Source of the DNA: Desmonostoc geniculatum HA4340-LM1
Lineage (GTDB): Bacteria > Cyanobacteriota > Cyanobacteriia > Cyanobacteriales > Nostocaceae
Direction: 5' to 3'
Length of the DNA: 64,000 nt
Assembly: GCA_019359545.1 (NCBI GenBank)
Contig: JAHHHB010000024.1
Span: 1-64,000 of the forward strand
Both the position numbers and the translations under genes were made by a program. This document shows positions 18,207 to 27,593 of the stretch, in pieces (the stretch's first letter is position 1; every line of letters begins with the position of its first letter). Under the pieces are notes generated by a model. It saw only the letters and a list, made by a program, of their open reading frames with translations, searched no databases and was not told the DNA's origin.

Positions 18207-18979
18207 GCTGCAAACTCTTCCAGCACCCAGTCATAACCGCGAGACTCCAACTCTAGTGCCAATTCCTTACCACCACTGGTGAGAATTCGCCCATTTGCCA
18301 TCACATGGACAAAATCTGGCACAATATAATCGAGTAACCGCTGATAGTGGGTAATCAAAATCGTGGCATTTTCCGGACTTGCCAATTGATTTACGCCATT
18401 CGCCACAATTCTGAGCGCGTCAATATCCAAACCCGAATCAGTCTCATCCAAAATTCCCAACTTCGGTTCTAGCAGCGCCATTTGCAGAATTTCATTCCGC
18501 TTTTTCTCACCACCAGAAAACCCTTCATTCAAACTCCGATTGAGGAAAGCGGCATTCATTTTTACCACATCCAGCTTTTCCTCAATTAAATCGTCAAAAT
18601 CAAAGGCGTCTATTTCTTCCAAACCCTGTGCTTTCCGCCGGGAATTGTACGCCACCCGCAAGAAATCCAAATTGCTCACACCAGGAATTTCCAACGGATA
18701 CTGAAAAGCCAAAAATACACCACTTCTAGCGCGTTCCTCTGGTTCCAACTCCAGCAGATTTTGTCCTTGGAAAATCACCTCACCGCCAGTCACTTCATAC
18801 GCCGGGTGCCCAGCCAACACCTTAGAAAAGGTACTTTTACCAGAACCATTCGGTCCCATAATCGCATGAATTTCACCCGATCGCACCTCCAGATTCACAC
18901 CTTTTAAAATCGGTGTCCCATCAACATTAGCCGTCAGATTCCGTACCGACAGCACAACTTCGCTATTTTCAATAATCAT
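18179..18979 (-). CDS. sufC: Fe-S cluster assembly ATPase SufC
   Basis: SufC is the ABC-type ATPase of SufBC2D and drives the conformational change needed for cluster assembly; it is cytosolic. Walker [10 protein letters not shown] is at residues 42-50, the family signature is [15 protein letters not shown], Walker B is [12 protein letters not shown], and the switch His is in ITHYQRLL. The 266 residues are slightly longer than many homologues. The final residues SIPHRDF are encoded by the CRISPR-repeat-like sequence and probably replace the original C-terminus. It lies 132 bp downstream of sufB. Confidence 0.96.
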   Translation of the reverse strand: MIIENSEVVLSVRNLTANVDGTPILKGVNLEVRSGEIHAIMGPNGSGKSTFSKVLAGHPAYEVTGGEVIFQGQNLLELEPEERARSGVFLAFQYPLEIPGVSNLDFLRVAYNSRRKAQGLEEIDAFDFDDLIEEKLDVVKMNAAFLNRSLNEGFSGGEKKRNEILQMALLEPKLGILDETDSGLDIDALRIVANGVNQLASPENATILITHYQRLLDYIVPDFVHVMANGRILTSGGKELALELESRGYDWVLEEFAAVSIPHRDF

Positions 18980-19111
18980 TTTCTCTCCCTTCTCTTTCTT
19001 AGTTCGTAGTCAGCGCTTTAGCGCTTTCTTTCAGCACTAAAGTACTGACTACAAGCGTTAATCATCTCAGTTCCTAGCGACTTTCCAGCACTAAAGTGCT
19101 GACTACAAGCC

Positions 19112-20551
19112 CTATCCAACACTGCCTTCCAACTTCAAACTCAACAACTTATCAGCTTCCACAGCAAACTCCATCGGTAGCTGATTGAAAACATCCTTAC
19201 AGAAGCCGCTAATCATCATCGAAATAGCATCCTCTGAAGAAATACCCCGTTGAGCGAAGTAAAATAACTGATCTTCCCCAATCTTGGAAGTAGAAGCTTC
19301 ATGTTCTACCTTTGCAGTATTATTTTGCACCTGTATATAAGGGAAAGTATTGGCGTGGGCATTATCCCCAATCAGCATCGAATCGCACTGAGAATAGTTT
19401 CTCGCCCCTTTCGCAGTCGGATTGACCTTCACCAAACCACGATAACTGTTACTCGATTTACCTGCGGATATTCCCTTAGAAATAATTGTACTACGGGTAT
19501 TCTTCCCAACGTGAATCATCTTTGTACCCGTATCAGCTTGCTGCATGTTATTCGTCAGTGCCACCGAGTAGAACTCACCCACAGAGTTATCACCCACCAA
19601 AACACAGCTAGGATACTTCCAAGTAATTGCCGAACCTGTTTCTACTTGAGTCCAGGAAATCTTGGAATTTACGCCCTGACACAAACCGCGCTTGGTGACA
19701 AAGTTGTAAATACCGCCTTTACCGTTAGCATCCCCAGCGTACCAGTTTTGCACCGTGGAGTATTTAATTTCGGCGTTGTCTAGAGCAACGAGTTCCACCA
19801 CAGCCGCGTGCAGCTGATTGCTGTCATACATTGGTGCGGTGCAACCTTCGAGGTAGGAAACGTAGCTACCTTCTTCGGCGACAATCAAAGTCCGCTCAAA
19901 TTGTCCCGTGTCACCGGAGTTGATGCGGAAGTAGGTAGACAGTTCCATCGGACATTTGACGCCTTTGGGAATGTACACAAAGGAACCATCACTAAATACG
20001 GAGGCGTTGAGAGCAGCAAAATAGTTGTCAGCTATGGGAACGACGCTACCCAAGTATTTTTTTATTAATTCTGGGTGTTCCTGCAACGCTTCGGAAATCG
20101 AGCAGAAAATAACGCCATCTTTAGCTAGCTTTTCTTTAAATGTAGTGGCAACAGAAACGCTATCGAAAATCGCGTCTACAGCAACATTTGCCAGTCGCTT
20201 TTGTTCGGATAGGGGAATACCCAACTTTTCAAAGGTTTCCAAGAGAGTTGGATCGACTTCATCCAAGCTGTTGAGTTTTTCTTTCTTGCGTTTCGGCGCT
20301 GAGTAATAAATGATATCTTGATAATTAATTGGCGGATACTTGACATTCGGCCAAGTTGGTTCTGTCATTTTTTGCCACTGGCGATAAGCCTTCAGGCGAA
20401 AGTCCAACATGAACTGTGGCTCGTTCTTCTTCGACGAAATTAAGCGGACAACATCCTCATCCAATCCGCGAGGAATAGTGTCCGCCTCAATGTCGGTAAC
20501 AAAGCCGTACTTGTAAGGTTGGTTGACTAAGGTTTTGACAGTGGCACTCAT
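19112..20551 (-). CDS. sufB: Fe-S cluster assembly protein SufB
   Basis: SufB is the scaffold subunit on which the new Fe-S cluster forms. It has 479 residues. The conserved beta-helix carries [32 protein letters not shown] and a C-terminal NCSQCDS-like segment (here [19 protein letters not shown]), with [21 protein letters not shown] near the end. It is the first gene of the operon. The start is 210-245 bp from sufR, and the shared intergenic region holds two SufR-type operators, implying SufR repression. Confidence 0.97.
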   Translation of the reverse strand: MSATVKTLVNQPYKYGFVTDIEADTIPRGLDEDVVRLISSKKNEPQFMLDFRLKAYRQWQKMTEPTWPNVKYPPINYQDIIYYSAPKRKKEKLNSLDEVDPTLLETFEKLGIPLSEQKRLANVAVDAIFDSVSVATTFKEKLAKDGVIFCSISEALQEHPELIKKYLGSVVPIADNYFAALNASVFSDGSFVYIPKGVKCPMELSTYFRINSGDTGQFERTLIVAEEGSYVSYLEGCTAPMYDSNQLHAAVVELVALDNAEIKYSTVQNWYAGDANGKGGIYNFVTKRGLCQGVNSKISWTQVETGSAITWKYPSCVLVGDNSVGEFYSVALTNNMQQADTGTKMIHVGKNTRSTIISKGISAGKSSNSYRGLVKVNPTAKGARNYSQCDSMLIGDNAHANTFPYIQVQNNTAKVEHEASTSKIGEDQLFYFAQRGISSEDAISMMISGFCKDVFNQLPMEFAVEADKLLSLKLEGSVG

Positions 20552-20676
20552 CGCTAATAATCTCTTGTGTTCGGTTAAATCTCTCTAAGGATGGGAGACA
20601 AGCTATTCTGTTGCCGATTCCCACCTCGCATTACGGAATGGTTACACGGCTGCTAGAATGGTGGTGGAGAGTAAAA

Positions 20677-20690
20677 CAACAGCTATGTTG
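20677..20690. promoter_or_regulatory. SufR operator box 1
   Basis: CAAC-N6-GTTG palindrome (CAACAGCTATGTTG) in the sufB-sufR intergenic space, 126 bp upstream of sufB. This spacing and sequence is the SufR-binding palindrome described for cyanobacteria. Confidence 0.8.
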
Positions 20691-20721
20691 TTTAATGTAT
20701 CTCCATTTTACGCTAAATTAA

Positions 20722-20735
20722 CAACAACAATGTTG
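20722..20735. promoter_or_regulatory. SufR operator box 2
   Basis: Second CAAC-N6-GTTG palindrome (CAACAACAATGTTG), centred 45 bp from box 1 and 60 bp before the sufR ATG. Two boxes between divergent sufR and sufB fit autoregulation of sufR plus repression of sufBCDS. Confidence 0.8.
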
Positions 20736-20794
20736 TCAAAGTCAATTTTTAAGAGAAATTTTTGGGACGTTCCCGCAGCGTCTCACACGAGAAG

Positions 20795-21475
20795 ATGGCG
20801 ACTATCCACCAGTCCTCAACCAAACAAGAAATCCTAGAATATCTGCACAAGCACCAAAAAGCAACGGCTATTGAGCTTGCTGAAGTTTTAGATGTGAGCA
20901 AGCAAGCGATTCGTCGCCACCTCAAAGATTTGGAGACAGAGGAGCTAGTTTTGTTTTCGACATCAGATCAAGCCGGAATGGGGCGTCCCCAGCATGTTTA
21001 TCAACTGAGTCGTCAGGGACGCGATCGCTTGCACCGCACAATGAGCGATCGCTTTGGTGATGCCAGCGGCAATTTTGCTGTTTCGCTCCTGGATACCTTA
21101 GCAGAAACAGTGGGACATGACCAATTCAAATCCATATTACAGAAGCAGTGGGAACGTAAAGCTCATGAATATTGCGATCGCTTGGGTAATGGTTCACTGC
21201 GAGAACGTGTAGACAAGCTAGTAGAGTTGAGAAAAGCTGAAGGCTTTATGGCCGAGTATCACTCTGTTGATGTCAATGACTCCTCCAGAGGCGAAAGCTT
21301 TATATTTATAGAGCATAACTGCGCCATTTCCAACGTTGCTGAATCTTTCCCCACCATTTGTGGTCATGAATTAGAAATGTTTGCCGCTGTCTTGCCAGAT
21401 TGTACAGTAGAACGCACCCACTGGATTATTAACGGCGAACACCGTTGTGGTTATTTGGTGCAACCTCGTCATTAG
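20795..21475 (+). CDS. sufR: Fe-S cluster biosynthesis repressor SufR
   Basis: SufR is a DeoR-type winged-helix repressor that carries an Fe-S cluster and blocks the suf operon when clusters are sufficient. I start at ATG 20795 (MATIHQSSTKQEILEYL, 226 residues). The frame extends 11 codons upstream into atypical, repeat-like sequence. The helix-turn-helix spans about residues 10-60 (ELAEVLDVSKQAIRRHLKDL, then GMGRPQHVYQLS). The C-terminal half carries the clustered cysteines expected for the cluster (HNCAISNV, ICGHE, PDCTVE, HRCGYLV). It is divergent from sufB. Confidence 0.95.
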   Translation: MATIHQSSTKQEILEYLHKHQKATAIELAEVLDVSKQAIRRHLKDLETEELVLFSTSDQAGMGRPQHVYQLSRQGRDRLHRTMSDRFGDASGNFAVSLLDTLAETVGHDQFKSILQKQWERKAHEYCDRLGNGSLRERVDKLVELRKAEGFMAEYHSVDVNDSSRGESFIFIEHNCAISNVAESFPTICGHELEMFAAVLPDCTVERTHWIINGEHRCGYLVQPRH

Positions 21476-21560
21476 TCATTTGTCATTAGTCATTAGTCAT
21501 TAGTCATTTGTCATTTGTCATTTGTGAAAACCAATGCCCCATGCCCCGTGCCCCATGCCC
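21473..21560. repeat. TCATTAG/TCATTTG heptamer array and CCCCATGC repeats
   Basis: About seven TCATTAG/TCATTTG units overlap the sufR stop, followed by CCAATGCCCCATGCCCCGTG units. Confidence 0.85.
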
Positions 21561-21589
21561 AATAATCAACTAAATTGCAGACAGTATTT

Positions 21590-21850
21590 ATGGATGTAGC
21601 ACCACAGCAACCCTCAACCCAATTTTTAACATTGGAAGAGTCAGCACAAGTAGACGCGGCTTTGTTGTCTTCCCCAGAAAAGTTTTTAACAAGATTGACA
21701 ATCTCATCACTTAAACTTTTAAAATATATTGCTCAAGACTACGGTGTTGCTATTGAAGATTTGACGACACAACAAGTAATTGCCTGGTTTGAAAAAGATG
21801 GCAAAATTCGACGTGAGCAGGGAATTGAAGCTTCATATCTGAAATGGTGA
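21590..21850 (+). CDS. Conserved hypothetical protein
   Basis: This 86-residue acidic protein (MDVAPQQPSTQFLTLEESAQ onward) has no signal peptide or membrane span. It appears all-helical, with DYGVAIEDLTTQQVIAWFEK near the end, a pattern I associate with small conserved cyanobacterial proteins of unknown function. An in-frame TTG at 21575 would add five residues; the ATG is more likely. It follows sufR in the same direction, but a repeat array separates them, so co-transcription is uncertain. Confidence 0.6.
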   Translation: MDVAPQQPSTQFLTLEESAQVDAALLSSPEKFLTRLTISSLKLLKYIAQDYGVAIEDLTTQQVIAWFEKDGKIRREQGIEASYLKW

Positions 21851-21903
21851 TTTGTAGTCATAAAGTTTAGATTCATTTAGTTCTAAAAAATAACGACACA
21901 GAA

Positions 21904-21998
21904 TATAGCATTTCTCGTTGTAGTGAGGTGCAAGGTAGGGGCGCATAGCTATGCGCCCCTACAAATTTCTGTACTTCATATGGTTGTGAAGCGTTATA
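21904..21998. mobile_element. MITE-like element, second copy of the TATAGC/GTACTTCA family
   Basis: Ends TATAGCA and GCGTTATA are near inverted repeats. The core TAGGGGCGCATAGCTATGCGCCCCTA is a perfect hairpin, preceded by GAGGTGCAA and followed by GTACTTCA. Same family as 13653-13760 and about 43118-43208. Confidence 0.6.
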
Positions 21999-22002
21999 TC
22001 CC

Positions 22003-22143
22003 AATACGGTTCAGTTAAGCAGAAAAGTTGGTTGGGTTGAGCGTAAGCGAAACCCAACAAAGTCTTAAGAATGTTGGGTTTCGTTCCTCAACCCAACCTA
22101 CGCCTACGCCAGTTTTAATTTTTAGCCTTAACTGAACTGTATT
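22003..22143. mobile_element. MITE-like element with 17-bp inverted ends and 12-bp flanking direct repeat
   Basis: AATACGGTTCAGTTAAG at 22003 is inverted at the right end (CTTAACTGAACTGTATT). The perfect direct repeat GCGTTATATCCC flanks it at 21991-22002 and 22144-22155, as expected for a target-site duplication. The 141-bp interior has GTTGGGTTGAGCG and a partial inverted copy GGGTTTCGTTCCTCAACCCAAC. It sits at the right end of the preceding MITE. A diverged relative is at 24624-24727. Confidence 0.65.
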
Positions 22144-22359
22144 GCGTTATATCCCGCTTTCAAAAAGCAGAAATGTTTCTTGAAAGCGGGATATTAATAG
22201 ATAAGATACAGCGGATTTTAAGTTGGTAAATTACACAAACTAAATTTCAAAGTGAGGAATAAAGCCTGTTTTAATTCCGACTCCTGACTCCTGAATTCTG
22301 AATTCTGAATTCTGCTGTATGTTGTTGATGGATGAGAAATTTCAAGGCGATGAGTCTAT

Positions 22360-22689
22360 CTATTTATTCTTGTGACTTTGCCGCCCTGCTTTGGCATGTT
22401 GTTCTGGTGTGCCTCCTTGGGTTCCCTTTTCTTCAGTATCGGCATCCTCACTATCTTGATTACGATTACCCTTGTGGGAACTCTTGCCACCCTCACGGCC
22501 GATTTCAGCCATGTGTTCTCTATCCTGACTTACAGCTTCACCACCTTTGTGTCCAGCTTCACGAGCTTCTTCAGATGTAAACTCATGGGCGGTGCCCTTC
22601 TCATGGGCGGCTTGTCCCCCCTTGCTCGCTATTTCGCGTTGCTTGTCATCATCCATCGAAGCGAAACCACGTTTGCTTGTATCTGCCAT
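22360..22689 (-). CDS. KGG-motif stress protein (YciG-like)
   Basis: This 109-residue, very hydrophilic protein carries KGG-type repeats: FASMDDDKQREIASKGGQAA, EAREAGHKGGEAVS and MAEIGREGGKSSHKG, then a final GGTPEQHAKAGRQ. This is the KGG repeat family of general stress proteins, small disordered proteins often induced in stationary phase or desiccation. The biochemical role is unknown. It is transcribed alone on the minus strand. Confidence 0.88.
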   Translation of the reverse strand: MADTSKRGFASMDDDKQREIASKGGQAAHEKGTAHEFTSEEAREAGHKGGEAVSQDREHMAEIGREGGKSSHKGNRNQDSEDADTEEKGTQGGTPEQHAKAGRQSHKNK

Positions 22690-22938
22690 GATGGTACTCC
22701 TTGTATCTAATCAAAGCTTTTAATTTTTTCAGCCAGTCAAAACCTTAAATTCGGTTTATGATTTCATCAGTTATTGACTGTCTTTATTTAGCTACTTCAA
22801 TTATTTATATTCATTAATCTTTAGAAGTAAATATTCGAGTCTGTTATTCAACTTGTGATATACGACTAAAGTAGTTATTTCCTATAAAAAAATTATGTAG
22901 AGATAAAATATAAAAAACTTAATTTTGGTGACTTGATA

Positions 22939-23544
22939 ATGCATAAAATCAAAAATTTTGTATATAAGCTTATTGTTATATATTTGTTAATTGGACTATT
23001 TATAATTAGTTGTAGTTCTGAAGACAAGGGTAATCTTCCCATAAATTCCAGCAATAGCAGTCAATCACCGAAGGAAGTGAAAATTATGAAATTGGAAAGT
23101 AATGTTTTTAACGCTAATGATTTAATTCCTGGTAAATACACCTGTGATGGTAAAGATATTTCTCCGCCCCTGCTCTGGGATGAAATTCCAATAGGAACAG
23201 AAAGTATAGCATTGATTGTTGACGATCCTGATGCACCTGGACGAACTTTTGTTCATTGGGTTGTTTACGATATTCCAAATACAACTCGCCAATTACCAGA
23301 GAATATTCCAACTGTCAAAACTTTACCGAATGGTGGAGTGCAGGGCAAAAATGATTTTGGCAAGTTTGGTTACGGTGGCCCGTGTCCACCCAGTGGAACT
23401 CATCGCTACTTTTTTAAACTTTTTGCTTTAGATAAAAGTTTAGGTTTGGCAGCAGGTGCTACCAAAAACCAAGTTTTAGCAGCAATGGAAGGTCATGTTT
23501 TGGCAACAGCAGAATTAATTGGAAAATACAAACGCCAGTCTTGA
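22939..23544 (+). CDS. YbhB/YbcL (Raf kinase inhibitor-like) lipoprotein
   Basis: This PEBP-family protein (201 residues from ATG 22939) has an N-terminal signal and lipobox FIISCSS near residue 24, then a phosphatidylethanolamine-binding fold from about residue 50. The ligand-site motifs are visible: DDPDAPGRTFVHWVVYDIP and GYGGPCPPSGTHRYFFKLFA. Bacterial homologues have no settled function. An upstream in-frame TTG at 22933 is less likely as start. The lipid anchor indicates a periplasmic or outer-membrane location. Confidence 0.9.
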   Translation: MHKIKNFVYKLIVIYLLIGLFIISCSSEDKGNLPINSSNSSQSPKEVKIMKLESNVFNANDLIPGKYTCDGKDISPPLLWDEIPIGTESIALIVDDPDAPGRTFVHWVVYDIPNTTRQLPENIPTVKTLPNGGVQGKNDFGKFGYGGPCPPSGTHRYFFKLFALDKSLGLAAGATKNQVLAAMEGHVLATAELIGKYKRQS

Positions 23545-23547
23545 GCA

Positions 23548-23616
23548 AGAATTCAGAAGTCAGAAGTCAGAAGTCAGAAGTCAGAAGTCAGAATTCAGAA
23601 GTCAGAAGTCAGAATT
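23548..23616. repeat. Tandem AGAAGTCAGA repeats
   Basis: About six 10-bp units AGAAGTCAGA, alternating with AGAATTCAGA, follow the YbhB-like gene. Confidence 0.8.
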
Positions 23617-23667
23617 AATCACTAGTCATACAAAATTAAATTCTGAATTCTGTTATTAAATAATAAA

Positions 23668-23697
23668 AAAAAGCACCTTTTTCAGGTGCTTTATTCT
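23668..23697 (+). terminator. Rho-independent terminator
   Basis: AAAAGCACCT-TTTTC-AGGTGCTTTATT, preceded by an A-run and followed by a T-rich tail. The symmetry allows it to end both the plus-strand YbhB-like gene and the minus-strand membrane-protein gene. Confidence 0.85.
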
Positions 23698-23736
23698 GAA
23701 TTATGGATTCGGACTCCTGAATTCTCCTGTAATTTT

Positions 23737-24372
23737 TTAAGGATTGTAATTGCTAGTTCGAGGAGCATGAACTCCAGTAACAGCTCCCATCAGTGCAGCA
23801 GCTAAACCCAACAATGAACCAAATACAAACCACCACAAAGCTCTTGAAGTTGCAGCAGCAATTTGACGGGCTTCTTCGGCAGTTACATTCGGTACGTTTC
23901 GCGGCACTGGAGTACCTGATTGTTGTGCTTGATTGATAACTTGCCCAGCATTAGAAGCAGCAATACCAAAAGCACCGGATACTCCGCTTGCTAATAACCA
24001 AGAGCTAATTGCTAGAGTAGTAGCCCAAAAAATTGCACCGTTAAGCAACGCTGTATTGCGATTCATGGGGCCGCTGGCGCGGGTTGTTACCCAACCACCT
24101 ACGAATAAGGATATTAACAAACCAATAGTTGACCAAAATCCCACATTACCTGCAATATCTGGTGTAATTGATCTCGGCGCTCCCGATCTTGCAATACTGG
24201 TTGCTCCAATTGCTCCAAACAAAGCACTCAGAATTAGTTGAGTAGCTAAAGCAACTAATACACCAGAAATTATTGGACCCCAGCGAACACGATCGTGGTA
24301 TTCAGTTACTCTACCAACTACCGTAGACTCAGGGGGAATAACATCATCACCTACTCGATTTACGTATGCCAT
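23737..24372 (-). CDS. Conserved cyanobacterial membrane protein
   Basis: This 211-residue protein has four to five hydrophobic segments (about residues 32-57, 80-102, 113-135 and 182-205). A hydrophilic loop before the last span carries VPNVTAEEARQIAAATS. The second and third segments contain small-residue motifs (GLLISLFVGGWVTTRASG). I recognise it only as a repeated cyanobacterial type without assigned function. The N-terminus MAYVNRVGDDVIPPES is cytoplasmic-looking and lacks a signal peptide. Confidence 0.65.
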   Translation of the reverse strand: MAYVNRVGDDVIPPESTVVGRVTEYHDRVRWGPIISGVLVALATQLILSALFGAIGATSIARSGAPRSITPDIAGNVGFWSTIGLLISLFVGGWVTTRASGPMNRNTALLNGAIFWATTLAISSWLLASGVSGAFGIAASNAGQVINQAQQSGTPVPRNVPNVTAEEARQIAAATSRALWWFVFGSLLGLAAALMGAVTGVHAPRTSNYNP

Positions 24373-24623
24373 AGTCTATTTTCTCCCTTGCTAATTCAGC
24401 AAAGTTATTTTGTCTCAGATATATTTATGGCTATGCTTATGATTAAAATTAAATTGCTAATTATGTATTTTAATATCTATCAAGAGAAATAAATATTTTA
24501 TCTATCTTCAGCGGGAATCAATTGTTAATTTTGCAACTTGGGATGTGTTAAGATAATTTATTATGAAATTTTAATAAAATATTAATATTTATTAATGGAT
24601 TTTAAAATTAATAATTATAAACC

Positions 24624-24727
24624 AATACGTTTGGGTTAAGGGTTAATGGTGTCGATAATTGGTCTAGAGAAGACGCGATAAATCGCGTCTCTACATGAGG
24701 GTTTTGTTGCTCATTATGAACTGTATT
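24624..24727. mobile_element. Diverged MITE-like element (AATACGTTTGGGTTAAG ... GAACTGTATT)
   Basis: The termini resemble those of 22003-22143. The interior differs and holds the dispersed palindrome AGACGCGATAAATCGCGTCT (about 24671-24690). Confidence 0.45.
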
Positions 24728-24745
24728 GAATTATAAACATTGAAA

Positions 24746-24788
24746 ACAACATCCCTGACTTGTCTAAGAAGTCGGGGATGTTGTTTTT
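24746..24788. terminator. Rho-independent terminator for ybjQ-like gene
   Basis: ACAACATCCCTGACTT and AAGTCGGGGATGTTGT form a 15-16 bp stem (one mismatch) around a short loop, with T-runs on both sides. It lies 62 bp past the stop of the minus-strand YbjQ-family gene. Confidence 0.8.
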
Positions 24789-24849
24789 CACAAATTTAGA
24801 ATTGTGACTACTTTTTATTAACCTTTTGTGGAATGCATACAAGTTGGAG

Positions 24850-25176
24850 TTAACGTATTCTCACAGCAGTACCTGTGGCAGTAATCAGCATTAGAACTCC
24901 TGATTGGTCAACATTGATTGTGCCAGTATCAATTTCAATTCCGATTACAGCGTTTGCTCCTAAACGTTGCGCTCGTTGTTCTAATTCGTCTAGTGCTTTG
25001 CGTTGACCCTGTTCAAATAAACGCTCGTAACTGCCAGTGCGTCCACCAACAATATCCCGAATCCCGGCTATAAAATCTCGCAAAAAATTGCTACCATAGA
25101 CTACTTCTGCTGTCACAATACCCAGATATGATTCGATAACGGCTCCTTGAATCACATCAGTGGTAGTTATAATCAT
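24850..25176 (-). CDS. YbjQ family protein (UPF0145)
   Basis: This 108-residue cytosolic protein is of the YbjQ family. The patterns GIVTAEVVYGSNFLRDFIAG, the central helix REALDELEQRAQRLGANAV-like segment and the terminal GVLMLITATGTAVRI fit the family's pentameric beta-barrel fold. It has been called a heavy-metal-binding domain, but its function is not established. It is a single gene flanked by a strong terminator. The following 687 bp (25177-25863) is AT-rich and holds no gene I can support. Confidence 0.88.
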   Translation of the reverse strand: MIITTTDVIQGAVIESYLGIVTAEVVYGSNFLRDFIAGIRDIVGGRTGSYERLFEQGQRKALDELEQRAQRLGANAVIGIEIDTGTINVDQSGVLMLITATGTAVRIR

Positions 25177-25863
25177 AAATTAGCCTCATGAATATTATAT
25201 ATGTTGATATTTATGAAGTAGATGGACATAACATAATTAAACTAGCGATTACAAGTAATTTATACCTAGACAATTAGCTTGTGTTGTAGAGAGGTTTGAT
25301 AAATACACCTCAGGCAATTCAAAAAGCGATCGCCATTCTACTAAGAGAGTATTCTCTAACTACAAACAGGAATTTCCGGAACATTTTGCTTGTTGCATTG
25401 ATCTTATCGTGTAATGACCAAAAAAGGATGTAAACGCCTGGATATTAGTTTACTAAAGTTAGTATTAAGGACTAAAGATTTGAGAAAATTTGATACAGAC
25501 TCAGCAAGTTATTAAATAAAATAACAAACGGGTATGAATGTTCAACTCTCTCTAATATTGGTGCATCGCCTATTGATGATTAACTCAAATATTTGTTAGT
25601 TTTTTAATTAATACGTATAAGCACTGAGAAAAAATGTTATTTTTTCTATTTTACAGATTTATCTGTAGAATAATTGCCTTTGCTCATTGAGAGCTGACAC
25701 TCCACTATTCAGTAAAAACTCTGTTACATACTCATGATTATGAAGGAAAGAGCAAATGAACTATTAACATCTTAATGAATGCGAAAAAATACAGTTTTCA
25801 AAAGTCCACATTTTTGTTTTAATGTACAAGAAAAAAGTCCTCTAAAATTTCAGGAAATTTACT

Positions 25864-26544
25864 GTGTACAAGCCTACATCATTTGTGTTTAGTGTGGTGT
25901 TACTAGGATGTTTTGCCTTTACAATGCCTGCACCGACTCAGGCTCAGGTGTTAATGGCACAAACTAAAAACCCAGAGTTAAAGCAATTGCTAGAGGAAGG
26001 ACGGAGGTTAGTAGACGCTGGCGATTATGGAGGTGCGATCGCAGTTTATCAACAAGCAGGTAGGCTAGATCCCAAGAATGCTAAGATTCATTCAGGTATT
26101 GGCTACTTATACGCTCAACAAGGAAATTATCAAGCGGCATTAACGGCTTATCGTAAAGCGATCGCTATCAACCCTAACAATAGTGATTTTTATTACGCTG
26201 TCGGTTACATCAAAGCTAACTTGGGAGACACCGCCGGCGCCAAAGAAGGTTACCGTCGTGCTATACAACTGAACCGTAACAATGTTAACGCCTACTTAGG
26301 CTTAGCTGTCACCCAATCTCGTCTAGGAGATTATACTGCTGCTAGCTGGGCATACGAACAAGCACTGAGCTTAGATAAAAATAATGCCCAAACTTATGAA
26401 TTGATGGGTTCGATGTATAAACAGCGACGGCAAGCCAAACAAGCCAACACCGCGCTTCAAAAAGCCCGTGACTTGTATAAACGACGCAATGACTTAGATG
26501 GGGTAGACAGAGTAGAAGCCATGCTGCGACAGTTAGGGGGATGA
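25864..26544 (+). CDS. Exported TPR-repeat protein
   Basis: This 226-residue protein has a signal peptide ending at about TQAQ (residue 28), followed by five tetratricopeptide repeats: GDYGGAIAVYQQAGRLDPKN, GNYQAALTAYRKAIAINPNN, GDTAGAKEGYRRAIQLNRNN, GDYTAASWAYEQALSLDKNN, and a last degenerate one. TPR arrays are protein-interaction scaffolds; in the periplasm they often serve envelope or secretion assemblies. The start is GTG at 25864. Its stop is 2 bp from the convergent ABC ATPase gene. Confidence 0.88.
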   Translation: MYKPTSFVFSVVLLGCFAFTMPAPTQAQVLMAQTKNPELKQLLEEGRRLVDAGDYGGAIAVYQQAGRLDPKNAKIHSGIGYLYAQQGNYQAALTAYRKAIAINPNNSDFYYAVGYIKANLGDTAGAKEGYRRAIQLNRNNVNAYLGLAVTQSRLGDYTAASWAYEQALSLDKNNAQTYELMGSMYKQRRQAKQANTALQKARDLYKRRNDLDGVDRVEAMLRQLGG

Positions 26545-26546
26545 GA

Positions 26547-27449
26547 TTAATCTAACTGGCGTCCCGTTAATTCTACAAAAATATCTTCCAGGTTAGAGGG
26601 ACGCACCATCATTCCGGTTTTATCGGGCTGTTCATTCAAGTAGATATTTGCTTCTTCCAATGAAGGGAAAAATAAATATTCCCAAGTTAGGGCGCTGTCA
26701 CTTCCTACTTCAGATAAACCTAATTGCTTCATCACCAAGCCTTCACCGTGAGTAGAACGCAGTCGTTTTAGCGTTCCCAAAGAAATCAGCTTCCCGCCGT
26801 CCATAATACCGATGCGTCCTGGCTTAGCGGAACCGAAAGCATCGCACAAAAATTCGACCTCATCCATATAATGGGTCGTTAGTAGCATCGTCATTCCCTG
26901 CTTATTCAAATCCCGAATAATTTCCCAAAGGCGTCGCCTGGTTTGGGGGTCTAGTCCTACCGTTGGTTCATCCAAAAACAACATTTGCGGTTCATGCAAT
27001 AAAGCCCTCGCTATTTGCAACCGTCGTTTCATACCCCCAGACAGGGTTTTGACCAAATCATGACGTTTTTCTGTGAGCTCAACATATTCTAGCCATTGAT
27101 TAATTAATTGTTGTCGCTGCGGGTTGCTAATGTGATGTAGCCTTCCATGCAGTTCCATATTTTCCCAAACTGTTAAATCGTTATCTACACTGACTTGCTG
27201 CAAGACTACGCCAATACTCTGTTTTGCCAACATTGGTTGGCTGACCACATCATATCCATTTACTTCTATCCGTCCTTGGGAGGGTTTGGTTAGTGTAGTC
27301 AGCATCCGAATTGTGGTAGATTTTCCCGCACCGTTGGGGCCAAGTAGAGCAAATATTTCCCCCGCTTCAATTTGGAATGACAGGTCATTGACTACAGGTA
27401 TTTTGTTGTAAAACTTGTAGACGTTTTCTAAGAAGACAGCAGCAGTCAT
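26547..27449 (-). CDS. ABC transporter ATP-binding protein (DrrA-like)
   Basis: This 300-residue ATPase of the drug/lipid-export ABC-2 type shows Walker A GPNGAGKST (about residues 35-43), Q-loop VLQQ, signature LSGGMKRRLQIAR, Walker B MLFLDEPTVGLD, and switch His in LTTHYMDE. The DrrA-like C-terminal extension ends with PSNLEDIFVELTGR. An eight-residue insertion (AFGSAKPG) splits the usual LCDRIGIMDGGK stretch. No permease gene is adjacent; its partner must lie elsewhere. Activity despite the insertion is uncertain. Confidence 0.9.
   Translation of the reverse strand: MTAAVFLENVYKFYNKIPVVNDLSFQIEAGEIFALLGPNGAGKSTTIRMLTTLTKPSQGRIEVNGYDVVSQPMLAKQSIGVVLQQVSVDNDLTVWENMELHGRLHHISNPQRQQLINQWLEYVELTEKRHDLVKTLSGGMKRRLQIARALLHEPQMLFLDEPTVGLDPQTRRRLWEIIRDLNKQGMTMLLTTHYMDEVEFLCDAFGSAKPGRIGIMDGGKLISLGTLKRLRSTHGEGLVMKQLGLSEVGSDSALTWEYLFFPSLEEANIYLNEQPDKTGMMVRPSNLEDIFVELTGRQLD
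26817..26840. repeat. In-frame 24-bp REP-like insertion in the ABC ATPase gene
   Basis: On the minus strand GCTTTCGGTTCCGCTAAGCC, followed by AGGA, falls between codons for LCD and RIGIMDGGK, adding eight residues. The sequence style (CTTTCGG, GCTAAGCC) resembles the short GC-rich interspersed repeats seen near 2827 and 6788. Confidence 0.5.
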
Positions 27450-27593
27450 GGTAATTTTGCCCCGATTAAAAATTTCAAATCACCCAGTTTTGATGGTCGC
27501 AACTAGAATTCAGAATTAAAATAGGCTCTGTGCCTAGATACCAGATATACAGCATTTTTCAGGTACATGAAGTACATCGGTAGGGGCATAATA

